From UBA3775 sp964572955 (GTDB lineage: Bacteria > Bacillota > Clostridia > Lachnospirales > Lachnospiraceae): a DNA stretch of 10,572 bases. The translations under genes were made by a program, and so were the position numbers. Location of the stretch: positions 1 through 10,572 of the forward strand of contig CAZNGY010000053.1 of NCBI GenBank assembly GCA_964572955.1, read 5' to 3'. Under the pieces are notes generated by a model. That model saw only the letters and a list, made by a program, of their open reading frames with translations, was not told where the DNA came from and did no database searches. Each line of letters opens with the position of its first letter. Positions within the stretch are counted from its first letter, which is position 1. Positions 1 to 5,886 of the stretch are shown here, in pieces.

Positions 1-63
1 TCCTTCCTTTGCGATTTCATTATAGTAAGGAAAGAGTTTTCTTTGAAGTTTGCGAATGAGCAT

Positions 64-101
64 AAAAAAAGACCCTGAGAGTTTTTATTCTCTCAAGGTC
101 T
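64..101 (-). terminator. Rho-independent terminator downstream of lysS
   Basis: On the minus strand a 12-bp stem (arms 90-101 and 70-81, one G-U pair, otherwise complementary) encloses an 8-base loop and is followed by seven T residues (positions 70 to 64). It lies 135 bases after the lysS stop and is the first terminator met by a transcript leaving lysS, so it probably ends the greA-lysS transcript. No comparable T-tract exists on the plus strand. Confidence 0.85.
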
Positions 102-112
102 GTAAATCAAAA

Positions 113-217
113 TTATGCGATTTTTTTACCTCTGCATAAACTCCTGCACCGATTGATGTAAGTTTGATGTAAGATGTAAGTTTTTAAAATTTTGCAACTC
201 CCAAAAGTCGCATAAAC
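113..217. repeat. Cluster of short direct and inverted repeats between lysS and its terminator
   Basis: This non-coding stretch after the lysS stop carries three copies of GATGTAAG (155-162, 166-173, 173-180). It also carries two copies of GCATAAAC (134-141 and 210-217), with a related GCATAAA at 60-66. A long-range inverted repeat pairs TTATGCGATTTTT at 113-125 with AAAAGTCGCATAA at 203-215 (one mismatch). I see no gene here. Short phased direct repeats of this sort can be arm-type binding sites of tyrosine recombinases at the end of an integrated element, or part of a long 3' untranslated region. Neither reading can be proved from this window. Confidence 0.5.
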
Positions 218-235
218 ACTGGGTTTTCAGCAAAA

Positions 236-1870
236 TTACTTGTCGAGTGACTTCATTGTCGGGAATAAAAGCACGTCTCTTATGGCAGCACTGTCTGTAA
301 GAAGCATAACAAGACGGTCAATTCCGTATCCTATACCGCCGGTTGGTGGCATACCAATTTCGAGTGCATTGAGGAAATCCTCATCAGTATGATTAGCTTC
401 TTCATCACCGGCATCGGCTGCAGCATCCTGAGCCTTAAAACGCTCACGCTGGTCGATAGGATCATTAAGCTCTGAATAAGCATTGCACATTTCCCAAGTA
501 TTAATGAATAGCTCAAATCTTTCAACCTTTGAAGGATCATCAGGCTTTTTCTTTGTAAGAGGAGATATTTCAAGAGGGTGATCCATGATAAATGTAGGCT
601 GAATAAGATGCTCCTCACAGAATTCCTCAAAGAAGAGATTGATTATATCACCTTTCGTGTGACGTTCCTCAAATTCTATGTGATTTTCTTTTGCAAGCCT
701 TTTTGCCTCTTCATCAGTTTCAACAGTATCAAAATCAATTCCGGTATACTTTTTGATAGCATCATTCATTGTAAGACGCTCAAAAGGTTTTCCGAGATCA
801 ATTTCAATTCCGTTATATGAAATTTTAGTTGTTCCACAGACTTTTTCAGCGAGGTATCTAAACATGCTTTCAGTAAGCTCCATCATTCCCTCATAATCTG
901 TATATGCCTGATATAATTCCATCAACGTAAATTCAGGATTATGTCTTGTGTCAACACCTTCGTTACGGAAAACCCTTCCGATTTCGTAAACTCTTTCAAG
1001 ACCTCCGACAATAAGTCTTTTAAGATAAAGTTCAAGAGAAATTCTGAGCTTAACATCTTCGTCGAGAGCATTATAATGTGTATCGAAAGGTCTTGCCGCA
1101 GCACCACCGGCATTTGAAACAAGCATAGGAGTTTCGACTTCCATGAAATCACGTTCATCAAGAAAGTTTCTGATTTCCTTGATTATCTTTGAACGCTTAA
1201 CAAAAGTATCTTTAACTTCCGTATTCATGATAAGGTCAATGTATCTCTGGCGGTAGCGCATGTCTGTGTTGGTCATTCCATGAAATTTCTCGGGAAGAGG
1301 CTTGAGGGACTTGGAGAGAAGCGTGAGTCTTTCAGCATGTACTGAAATTTCACCGGTCTGTGTTCTGAAAACATAACCTGAAAGACCGATAATATCTCCG
1401 ACATCAACCATCTTTTTAAATTCCTGATATTCATCGACACCGAGAGCATCTCTTGATACATAACACTGAATGTTGCCTGATTTATCCGCAACATTAATGA
1501 AAGCCGCTTTTCCCATTACACGTTTTGACATCATACGTCCGGCAATTGATACGTTAATTGGAGAGGCGTCCATAATCTGTCTTCTTTCATTATAATCAGC
1601 CTTTTTTACTTCTTTGGCTTCTTCTTCTGAAAGACCATCAAGTATCGGGGTCTGTCTGCCGGCAAGAAGAGCAGTTTCATGAGCGGAATAAAGTTCTTTA
1701 GCTTCAGTGGTATGATGAGTCTGGTCGTATTTTGTAATTACAAAAGGATCTTTACCGCTATTCTGAAGTTCGGCAAGTTTCTCTTTTTTTATTCTGATTA
1801 TCTCGTTATCGCTTACGGCAGGAGAATTGTTCTTCTGCTGAGCGTTAACCTGCTGATTGGTATCTGCCAT
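236..1870 (-). CDS. lysS: Lysyl-tRNA synthetase, class II (LysS)
   Basis: A cytoplasmic homodimeric class II aminoacyl-tRNA synthetase that charges tRNA-Lys with lysine using ATP. With the start used here the protein has 544 residues. An OB-fold anticodon-binding domain lies at about 107-190, followed by the signature RYRQRYIDLI (205-214). Motif 1 is around FMEVETPML (242-250), motif 2 spans VYEIGRVFRNEG to HNPEFTLMELY (294-320), and motif 3 is GGIGYGIDRLVMLL (511-524). It is about 40 residues longer than the E. coli enzyme, mostly through a charged N-terminal tail and an insertion before the OB fold. The ATG at 1870 is chosen because AGGAGG sits five bases upstream. The in-frame ATG at 1969 has no ribosome-binding site and would add 33 unrelated residues. 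The gene follows greA with no terminator between them, so an operon is likely. No T-box leader is visible. Confidence 0.97.
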   Translation of the reverse strand: MADTNQQVNAQQKNNSPAVSDNEIIRIKKEKLAELQNSGKDPFVITKYDQTHHTTEAKELYSAHETALLAGRQTPILDGLSEEEAKEVKKADYNERRQIMDASPINVSIAGRMMSKRVMGKAAFINVADKSGNIQCYVSRDALGVDEYQEFKKMVDVGDIIGLSGYVFRTQTGEISVHAERLTLLSKSLKPLPEKFHGMTNTDMRYRQRYIDLIMNTEVKDTFVKRSKIIKEIRNFLDERDFMEVETPMLVSNAGGAAARPFDTHYNALDEDVKLRISLELYLKRLIVGGLERVYEIGRVFRNEGVDTRHNPEFTLMELYQAYTDYEGMMELTESMFRYLAEKVCGTTKISYNGIEIDLGKPFERLTMNDAIKKYTGIDFDTVETDEEAKRLAKENHIEFEERHTKGDIINLFFEEFCEEHLIQPTFIMDHPLEISPLTKKKPDDPSKVERFELFINTWEMCNAYSELNDPIDQRERFKAQDAAADAGDEEANHTDEDFLNALEIGMPPTGGIGYGIDRLVMLLTDSAAIRDVLLFPTMKSLDK

Positions 1871-1875
1871 TAAAA

Positions 1876-1881
1876 CCTCCT
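1876..1881 (-). promoter_or_regulatory. Shine-Dalgarno site deciding the lysS start
   Basis: AGGAGG on the minus strand, five bases before the ATG at 1870. It rules out the longer frame beginning at 1969. The 3' arm of the leader hairpin (ending at 1884) stops two bases before this site. Confidence 0.85.
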
Positions 1882-1883
1882 GT

Positions 1884-1944
1884 CTGAACATAATACGGCA
1901 ATATGGTAATTCATTTCCGTTAAGCAGGAAATGATTATGTTCAG
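1884..1944 (-). promoter_or_regulatory. Large stem-loop in the greA-lysS spacer, abutting the lysS ribosome-binding site
   Basis: On the minus strand CTGAACATAAT (1944 to 1934) is a perfect 11-base complement of ATTATGTTCAG (1894 to 1884). Inside it a second stem, CATTTCC with GGAAATG (7 bp, arms 1927-1933 and 1911-1917), has an 8-base loop and stacks directly on the outer 5' arm. About 17 unpaired bases are left on the 3' side. There is no T-tract, so it is not a terminator. Its position two bases upstream of the Shine-Dalgarno sequence suggests an RNA structure that shapes lysS translation or is an RNase cleavage site. That role is inference. Confidence 0.5.
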
Positions 1945-2023
1945 GATATAATGAGTTATATGAATCCATATTAAAGAGTCATTCTTATAAAATATGGTTT
2001 TCGTATATATTTATAAATAAAAA

Positions 2024-2515
2024 CTATCTTGATTTTGAAATCTCAACGATTCTGTAAATAATATCCCCGGCAGGAGCCTTGATTTCAACCTCTTCACCGA
2101 TTTTATGACCGATGAGACCATTGCCGAGAGGAGATTCGTTAGAAATCTTGTGCATAAGGAAGTTTGCTTCCGCAGGACCTACTACCTTATATGTAAACTC
2201 CTGGTTATTTGCAGTATTAACTATTGTAACATCACAGCCCACACTGACTTTGTCATTGGATATTTCGTCTTCATCAACGACGATGACATTTTTGAGAATT
2301 TCTTCAAGTTCATCAATTCTTGCTTCAATATCACGCTGTTCATCTTTAGCAGCATCATATTCAGCATTTTCGGATAAATCACCATGCTCTCTGGCTTCCT
2401 TGATTTTTTCTGCAATATCATGTCTTTGGTTAACCTTTAAATCTGATAACTCCTCTTCAAGCTTTTTTAAACCGGAATAGGTGATAATTTTCTTTTCAAC
2501 ATTTTTAGTTGCCAT
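2024..2515 (-). CDS. greA: Transcription elongation factor GreA
   Basis: GreA inserts its coiled coil into the secondary channel of RNA polymerase and stimulates cleavage of the backtracked transcript, which rescues stalled complexes. The 163-residue protein is of normal family length (about 158-160). The N-terminal coiled coil covers roughly 13-80 and has the conserved acidic tip region GDLSENAEYDAAKDEQ, whose Asp and Glu residues coordinate catalytic magnesium. The C-terminal FKBP-like domain includes ESPLGNGLIGHKIGEEVEI. The ATG at 2515 is preceded by GAGAGG five bases upstream. The gene lies between the tRNA-Gln terminator and lysS. It needs its own promoter in about 65 bases, where only a weak candidate is visible (TTTACA at 2579-2574 with a poor -10 near 2555-2550). 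The pair greA-lysS is a common arrangement in Clostridia. Confidence 0.97.
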   Translation of the reverse strand: MATKNVEKKIITYSGLKKLEEELSDLKVNQRHDIAEKIKEAREHGDLSENAEYDAAKDEQRDIEARIDELEEILKNVIVVDEDEISNDKVSVGCDVTIVNTANNQEFTYKVVGPAEANFLMHKISNESPLGNGLIGHKIGEEVEIKAPAGDIIYRIVEISKSR

Positions 2516-2580
2516 AAATACCTCTCTTCCGCCATAAGGCTGTTATGAATTCTTAAATGAATAGGCAAAAGCCTGTAAAC

Positions 2581-2609
2581 AAAAAAACCGGAGCCATATG
2601 GTTCCGGTT
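2581..2609 (-). terminator. Terminator of the tRNA-Gln transcript
   Basis: It begins three bases after the tRNA discriminator base. Arms 2600-2609 and 2586-2595 form a 10-bp stem with one A-C mismatch on the minus strand and a 4-base loop. The 3' arm ends in, and is followed by, a run of T residues (2587 to 2581). It isolates the tRNA from greA. Confidence 0.88.
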
Positions 2610-2611
2610 AG

Positions 2612-2683
2612 CTGGGCTACAAGGATTCGAACCTTGAGATGCTGGAATCAGAATCCAGTGCCTTACCATTTGGCGATAGCCCA
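2612..2683 (-). tRNA. tRNA-Gln, anticodon CTG
   Basis: The 72-base minus-strand sequence folds as a full cloverleaf. The acceptor stem is TGGGCTA/TAGCCCA, the D stem GCC/GGC, the anticodon stem CTGGA/TCCAG with loop TTCTGAT, and the T stem CAAGG/CCTTG with loop TTCGAAT. The discriminator base is G. The anticodon CTG reads CAG. The U1-A72 first pair and G73 are known identity features of glutamine tRNAs. The 3' CCA is not encoded, so it must be added after transcription. The gene is a single-copy unit with its own promoter and terminator. Because CTG reads CAG poorly beyond itself, a second tRNA-Gln (TTG) is expected elsewhere in the genome. Confidence 0.96.
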
Positions 2684-2710
2684 AAGTTGTTTTTCTCAAT
2701 CACAAGCGGT

Positions 2711-2739
2711 AGTATACTATATTAAATCGGATTTTGCAA
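2711..2739 (-). promoter_or_regulatory. Promoter of tRNA-Gln
   Basis: On the minus strand the -35 box TTGCAA (2739 to 2734), a 17-base spacer and the -10 box TATACT (2716 to 2711) match the vegetative sigma-factor consensus well. Transcription would start near 2704, about 20 bases before the mature tRNA. Confidence 0.75.
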
Positions 2740-2743
2740 GCAT

Positions 2744-2766
2744 TATTTTGAAAATTTTTCAAAATA
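2744..2766. repeat. Perfect AT-rich palindrome upstream of the tRNA-Gln promoter
   Basis: TATTTTGAAAA and TTTTCAAAATA form an 11-bp perfect inverted repeat around a single central base. It lies just upstream of the tRNA -35 box, where an UP element would bind the RNA polymerase alpha subunit. The A- and T-tracts fit that role. It could also be a protein-binding site between the two divergent genes. The rest of the spacer to 2915 is AT-rich with three CTGTTA copies (2811, 2850, 2881), one within a small palindrome CCTGTTATACAGG. I see no gene in it. Confidence 0.45.
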
Positions 2767-2915
2767 TTTTAACGAAGCCATAAAGTAACATATTTTATCC
2801 AAATCAAATACTGTTATTTCAATAAAAAACAGATAACGATAAATCATCCCTGTTATACAGGATAAAAACATACTTTTAACCTGTTAAAATCTGAGTATAT
2901 CTACGGAATATTCTC

Positions 2916-2945
2916 TTGTCTTTTTGCAAATACTACAAATATATA
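2916..2945 (+). promoter_or_regulatory. Possible promoter of the small Cys-rich gene
   Basis: TTGTCT (2916-2921), an 18-base spacer and TATATA (2940-2945) lie about 50 bases upstream of the ATG at 2995. The -35 match and the spacing are imperfect, so this is only the best visible candidate in the 311-base spacer. Confidence 0.35.
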
Positions 2946-2994
2946 AGCTCTCAAAAGCTATATTTCAGGTTTATTATGAATTATGGAGGAATTT

Positions 2995-3315
2995 ATGGGT
3001 TGTAAGTGTAAATGTCTTTTAAAAATGATTCTCTGCTCTTTCAGCATAATAGGAATGATTGTCGTTTTCAAAAAAATCAAATGTCACTATTCGTCCGGGT
3101 GTAGTTCTTCAAATCAGGATTGCTGCTGCGGTCTTGCTGACGGAATAAAGGGAACTGTTTCAAATGTAGGTGAGGATGTAAAAAAAGCTGCTGAAAATGT
3201 CGGCAGCGATTTAAAACAGGCTGCAGACAACATTAAATCTGATATCAGACAATCTGCAGATGATATCAAACAGGATGTCTCAGAAGCTGTCTCAGAAATG
3301 AAAGATTTACTCTGA
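2995..3315 (+). CDS. Small Cys-rich membrane-anchored protein with 11-residue amphipathic repeats, function unknown
   Basis: I do not recognise this 106-residue protein. It begins MGCKCKC and has a hydrophobic segment at about 8-25 flanked by lysines. All nine of its cysteines fall in the first 45 residues (3, 5, 7, 14, 30, 36, 43, 44, 45). From residue 47 to the end it is an 11-residue repeat of the form hydrophobic-x-x-D-hydrophobic-x-x-A-A-D/E-N. Units start at 47, 58, 69, 80 and 91, with a partial unit at 102. Eleven-residue periodicity is typical of surface-binding amphipathic helices, as in LEA, YtxH-like and apolipoprotein-type proteins. The ATG at 2995 is preferred because GGAGG (2985-2989) is five bases upstream, whereas the ATG at 2983 has no such site. 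It is the only plus-strand gene here and converges on hom. A metal-binding or envelope-associated role is possible but unproven. Confidence 0.8.
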   Translation: MGCKCKCLLKMILCSFSIIGMIVVFKKIKCHYSSGCSSSNQDCCCGLADGIKGTVSNVGEDVKKAAENVGSDLKQAADNIKSDIRQSADDIKQDVSEAVSEMKDLL

Positions 3316-3353
3316 TTTATCATTTCAGGAATATTCCATGTTTAAATTATTGC

Positions 3354-3395
3354 AAAAAGGGAGTAAAGGCATTGCTGCCAATACTCCCTCTTTTT
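3354..3395. terminator. Bidirectional terminator shared by the small Cys-rich gene and hom
   Basis: AGGGAGTA (3358-3365) pairs with TACTCCCT (3382-3389), with an inner GGCA/TGCC stem. The hairpin is flanked by a run of A on the left (3354-3358) and T on the right (3391-3395), so it has a U-tract in both directions. It lies 40 bases after the plus-strand gene and 20 bases after the hom stop, between two converging genes. Confidence 0.9.
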
Positions 3396-3415
3396 CGCTT
3401 TAAACAAAATACTGA

Positions 3416-4615
3416 TTATTCACATCTTATAACACTTATGCAATTAAGACTTTTTGAAATCTCTTCAAATTTTCCTTCTGTCATTTCCTTTGTTATAACT
3501 GCAAATTCCCCATCAGCAACACCTTCAATAATCTCATCTGTCGGAAGCACCGAAAGTGCTTTTTCCTTCTTATCAAGAGGAATTCTTACAAAAAATACAC
3601 TTTTCATATCAAATCTGTTTGCAAGTGTAAGCTTTTCGCTGCTCCATATAATAGGAATATTAGTATCAACATGTTTTGCCGCATCAATTACATCAGATAC
3701 AACTGCACTTGCCGTAGGAAGCTTTCCTGCACCTTTACCATAGCACATTACTTCATCAAGCATGTTTCCTTTTATCATAATTGCATTAAATACACCATCT
3801 ACCATATATAACGGATTTGATTTTTTAAGCATCCTTGGTGCAACCATTGCATAGACACTGCCATCATTTTCCTTTTTACTTGAACCTATTAATTTGATCG
3901 CACGCTTAATCTTGTTTGCGTATGAGACATCAACATCTGAAATCTTTGTAATTCCTTCTGTATAAATATCCTCAAAATCCACCTGCTGACCATATGCAAG
4001 AGATGTGAGAATTGCGATTTTACGGCATGCATCATGCCCCTCAATGTCTGCAGCCGGATTTCTCTCGGCATAACCATTTTCCTGTGCCTCTTTAAGCACG
4101 TCACCAAATGCAAGTCCCTCATCTCTCATTCTTGTCATCATATAATTGGTTGTTCCGTTAAGAATACCGTCAATTCTTTCAATATCATCTGCAGTTATCG
4201 ATCTGATAAGCTGTCTTATAATAGGAATTCCACCACCAACACTTGCCTCAAAAAGATAATTAATACTCTTTTCTCTGGCTATTCCAATGAGTTCCGCACC
4301 AAACTTTGCTACAAGTTCTTTATTTGATGTACATACACTTTTTCCTGCAAGAAGTGCCTCTTTTGTGAATTCATAAGCCGGATGAAGTCCACCCATCACT
4401 TCCACAACAATATCAACATCAGGATCGTTTACTATCTGTTTAAAGTCATGCACAAGAACTTTCTCTACAGGCTGTCCCGGAAAATCTCTCAAATCAAGAA
4501 CATACTTGATATCAAGATTAGTTCCGCACCTTTTTGAAATAATTTCTTTGTTAAGTGTAAGTACGTCATACACTCCCGATCCCACTGTACCAAATCCAAG
4601 TATAGCTACATTCAT
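3416..4615 (-). CDS. hom: Homoserine dehydrogenase
   Basis: Catalyses NAD(P)H-dependent reduction of aspartate semialdehyde to homoserine, the branch-point step toward threonine, methionine and isoleucine. The 399-residue protein has an N-terminal Rossmann fold with GFGTVGSG (7-14), TSNKELVA (96-103) and the catalytic-domain signature GILNGTTNYMM (150-160). The family active-site motif AERNPAADIEGHDACRK (183-199) ends in the conserved D195 and K199. GKGAGKLPTASAV (293-305) follows. It is shorter than the B. subtilis enzyme (about 430). The C-terminal 60 residues (SVFFVRIP to the end) look like a compact, reduced ACT domain, so feedback control by threonine may be altered or absent. The ATG at 4615 has GGAGG eight bases upstream. 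Only 18 bases separate it from the ctpA stop, so the two are co-transcribed. Confidence 0.96.
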   Translation of the reverse strand: MNVAILGFGTVGSGVYDVLTLNKEIISKRCGTNLDIKYVLDLRDFPGQPVEKVLVHDFKQIVNDPDVDIVVEVMGGLHPAYEFTKEALLAGKSVCTSNKELVAKFGAELIGIAREKSINYLFEASVGGGIPIIRQLIRSITADDIERIDGILNGTTNYMMTRMRDEGLAFGDVLKEAQENGYAERNPAADIEGHDACRKIAILTSLAYGQQVDFEDIYTEGITKISDVDVSYANKIKRAIKLIGSSKKENDGSVYAMVAPRMLKKSNPLYMVDGVFNAIMIKGNMLDEVMCYGKGAGKLPTASAVVSDVIDAAKHVDTNIPIIWSSEKLTLANRFDMKSVFFVRIPLDKKEKALSVLPTDEIIEGVADGEFAVITKEMTEGKFEEISKSLNCISVIRCE

Positions 4616-4633
4616 TTAGTCGTCCTCCAAAAA

Positions 4634-5821
4634 TTAATTTTCTTTCAATTTATCTATTGCTGCCTGAAGCTGTTCATCCCCTTCAAGTTCAGGATTATCT
4701 TCTGCCGGTACGTCAGGCGTGATTCCCGTACCATGAATATTATAACCATAAGGAGAATAATATGCCGCCGTCGTGAGTTTAATACCTGTCTTATCGGCAA
4801 ATGAATAAAGTGATTGAACAATACCCTTTCCAAAGCTCTGTTCTCCCACAATCACAGCTTTATCATAGTCTTTCAGACATCCTGCAAAGACTTCTGAAGC
4901 ACTGGCTGAAGAGGAATTCATTATTATTGCAATAGGCACTTCTACCGTATCAGAATCTTCCGAGTAATATTCTTCCCTCTTGCCATTCTTGTCTTCAGTA
5001 TATACCAAAAGTTTGTTTTCGGGAAGTATTTTATCAAGCATTGTTGTTGCAGTTCCTAAATATCCACCCGGATTATTCCTTAAATCAATTACAAGAGCCT
5101 CCATTCCGTCTTCCGTAAGCTCATCTACCGCTCTATTAAACTGCTTTGTTGTAACACCGTCAAACTGACTTACCTGAATATATCCTATATTATCCTCAAG
5201 CATTTCATACTCAACAGTTATTACTTCAACCTTGTTTCTTGTAACATCAATTGAAATATAATCTTCTTCGCCCTCTCTTGCAATTGTAAGAGTCACATTC
5301 GTACCCTCTTCACCTTTTATAAGAGCAACCGCACTGTCCAAATCCATTTTGTAAATTGATTTTCCGTTTACCTCAACTATAGTGTCTCCCGCCATTATTC
5401 CTGATTCCTCTGCCGGTCCGCCTTTTATTACCGAAGAAACAACCGGGTATGTTGCTTCTTTATTCATTGAAACATATACTCCGATTCCATAAAACCTTCC
5501 ATCCGTAGATTCAATTATACTCGTATAATCATCTTCAGTATAATATGCCGAATATTTATCTCCCAATCCTGACACAGCGCCTTTTAAGGCATTTATATAA
5601 AGATTCTCAAGATCATAGTCCTCATAGTAATAATCTTCAATGTACTTCAATATCGTTGTCAGCTTTCCCTCAAACTCTGTAAGCTCACTGACTTCTCCGT
5701 TTGCAAAAACTATTCTGTTCTGGTTTACTCCAATTTTTATATATGCGTACATAAATATGGAACACGCCATGAACATAAATGCCATCCCGAGGAATATTCC
5801 TTTTGCAAAGCTCCTTTTCAT
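4634..5821 (-). CDS. S41 family C-terminal processing peptidase (CtpA/CtpB-like)
   Basis: A membrane-anchored serine protease that trims or degrades envelope proteins from their C termini. The 395-residue protein has one N-terminal membrane segment (about 9-31) and a PDZ domain (about 107-200) with the binding loop region around GIGVYV and VKGGPAEESGI-type residues. The S41 peptidase domain follows. The catalytic serine is S307 in the motif SASASE (305-310). The general base is K332 in SFGKGIVQ (329-336), 25 residues later, exactly as in CtpB and E. coli Prc. Gln336 is also kept, so the enzyme should be active. The ATG at 5821 has GGGAGG just upstream. In B. subtilis a CtpB-type protease also follows ftsEX, and related proteases regulate cell-wall hydrolases by degradation. 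A similar job here is inference. A strong hairpin lies directly upstream. Confidence 0.95.
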   Translation of the reverse strand: MKRSFAKGIFLGMAFMFMACSIFMYAYIKIGVNQNRIVFANGEVSELTEFEGKLTTILKYIEDYYYEDYDLENLYINALKGAVSGLGDKYSAYYTEDDYTSIIESTDGRFYGIGVYVSMNKEATYPVVSSVIKGGPAEESGIMAGDTIVEVNGKSIYKMDLDSAVALIKGEEGTNVTLTIAREGEEDYISIDVTRNKVEVITVEYEMLEDNIGYIQVSQFDGVTTKQFNRAVDELTEDGMEALVIDLRNNPGGYLGTATTMLDKILPENKLLVYTEDKNGKREEYYSEDSDTVEVPIAIIMNSSSASASEVFAGCLKDYDKAVIVGEQSFGKGIVQSLYSFADKTGIKLTTAAYYSPYGYNIHGTGITPDVPAEDNPELEGDEQLQAAIDKLKEN

Positions 5822-5839
5822 AATAACCTCCCTTAATTT

Positions 5840-5877
5840 AAAAAATAGAACTAACGCATGACATCATGCGTTAGTTC
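5840..5877 (-). terminator. Strong hairpin terminator or attenuator between the M23 peptidase gene and ctpA
   Basis: GAACTAACGCATG (5848-5860) and CATGCGTTAGTTC (5865-5877) make a perfect 13-bp stem with a 4-base loop. On the minus strand it is followed by TA and six T residues (5845 to 5840). It starts nine bases after the peptidase stop. The ctpA Shine-Dalgarno sequence begins within about ten bases of the T-tract. ctpA and hom therefore depend on read-through or on a promoter lying upstream of or inside the hairpin. Confidence 0.9.
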
Positions 5878-5886
5878 CTCTCCTGC

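Noticed and set aside
1..63. Minus-strand open frame from ATG at 63 to the left edge (MLIRKLQRKLFPYYNE...)
   Set aside because: The ATG falls directly after the terminator T-tract and has only a weak AGGG upstream. Only 21 residues are visible and no family is recognisable. It could be a real edge gene but cannot be supported here.
1871..1969. N-terminal extension of lysS by 33 residues to the ATG at 1969
   Set aside because: No ribosome-binding site precedes 1969. AGGAGG is ideally placed for 1870. The extension has no similarity to the LysS N termini I know and covers the leader hairpin.
2112..2480. Plus-strand open frame of 122 codons opposite greA
   Set aside because: It is Ser/Leu-rich low-complexity sequence mirroring the greA codons, with no ribosome-binding site and no recognisable domain. 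It is a shadow of greA.
3372..3743. Plus-strand open frame of 123 codons opposite the hom 3' end
   Set aside because: It starts inside the bidirectional terminator and mirrors hom. No ribosome-binding site or domain is seen.
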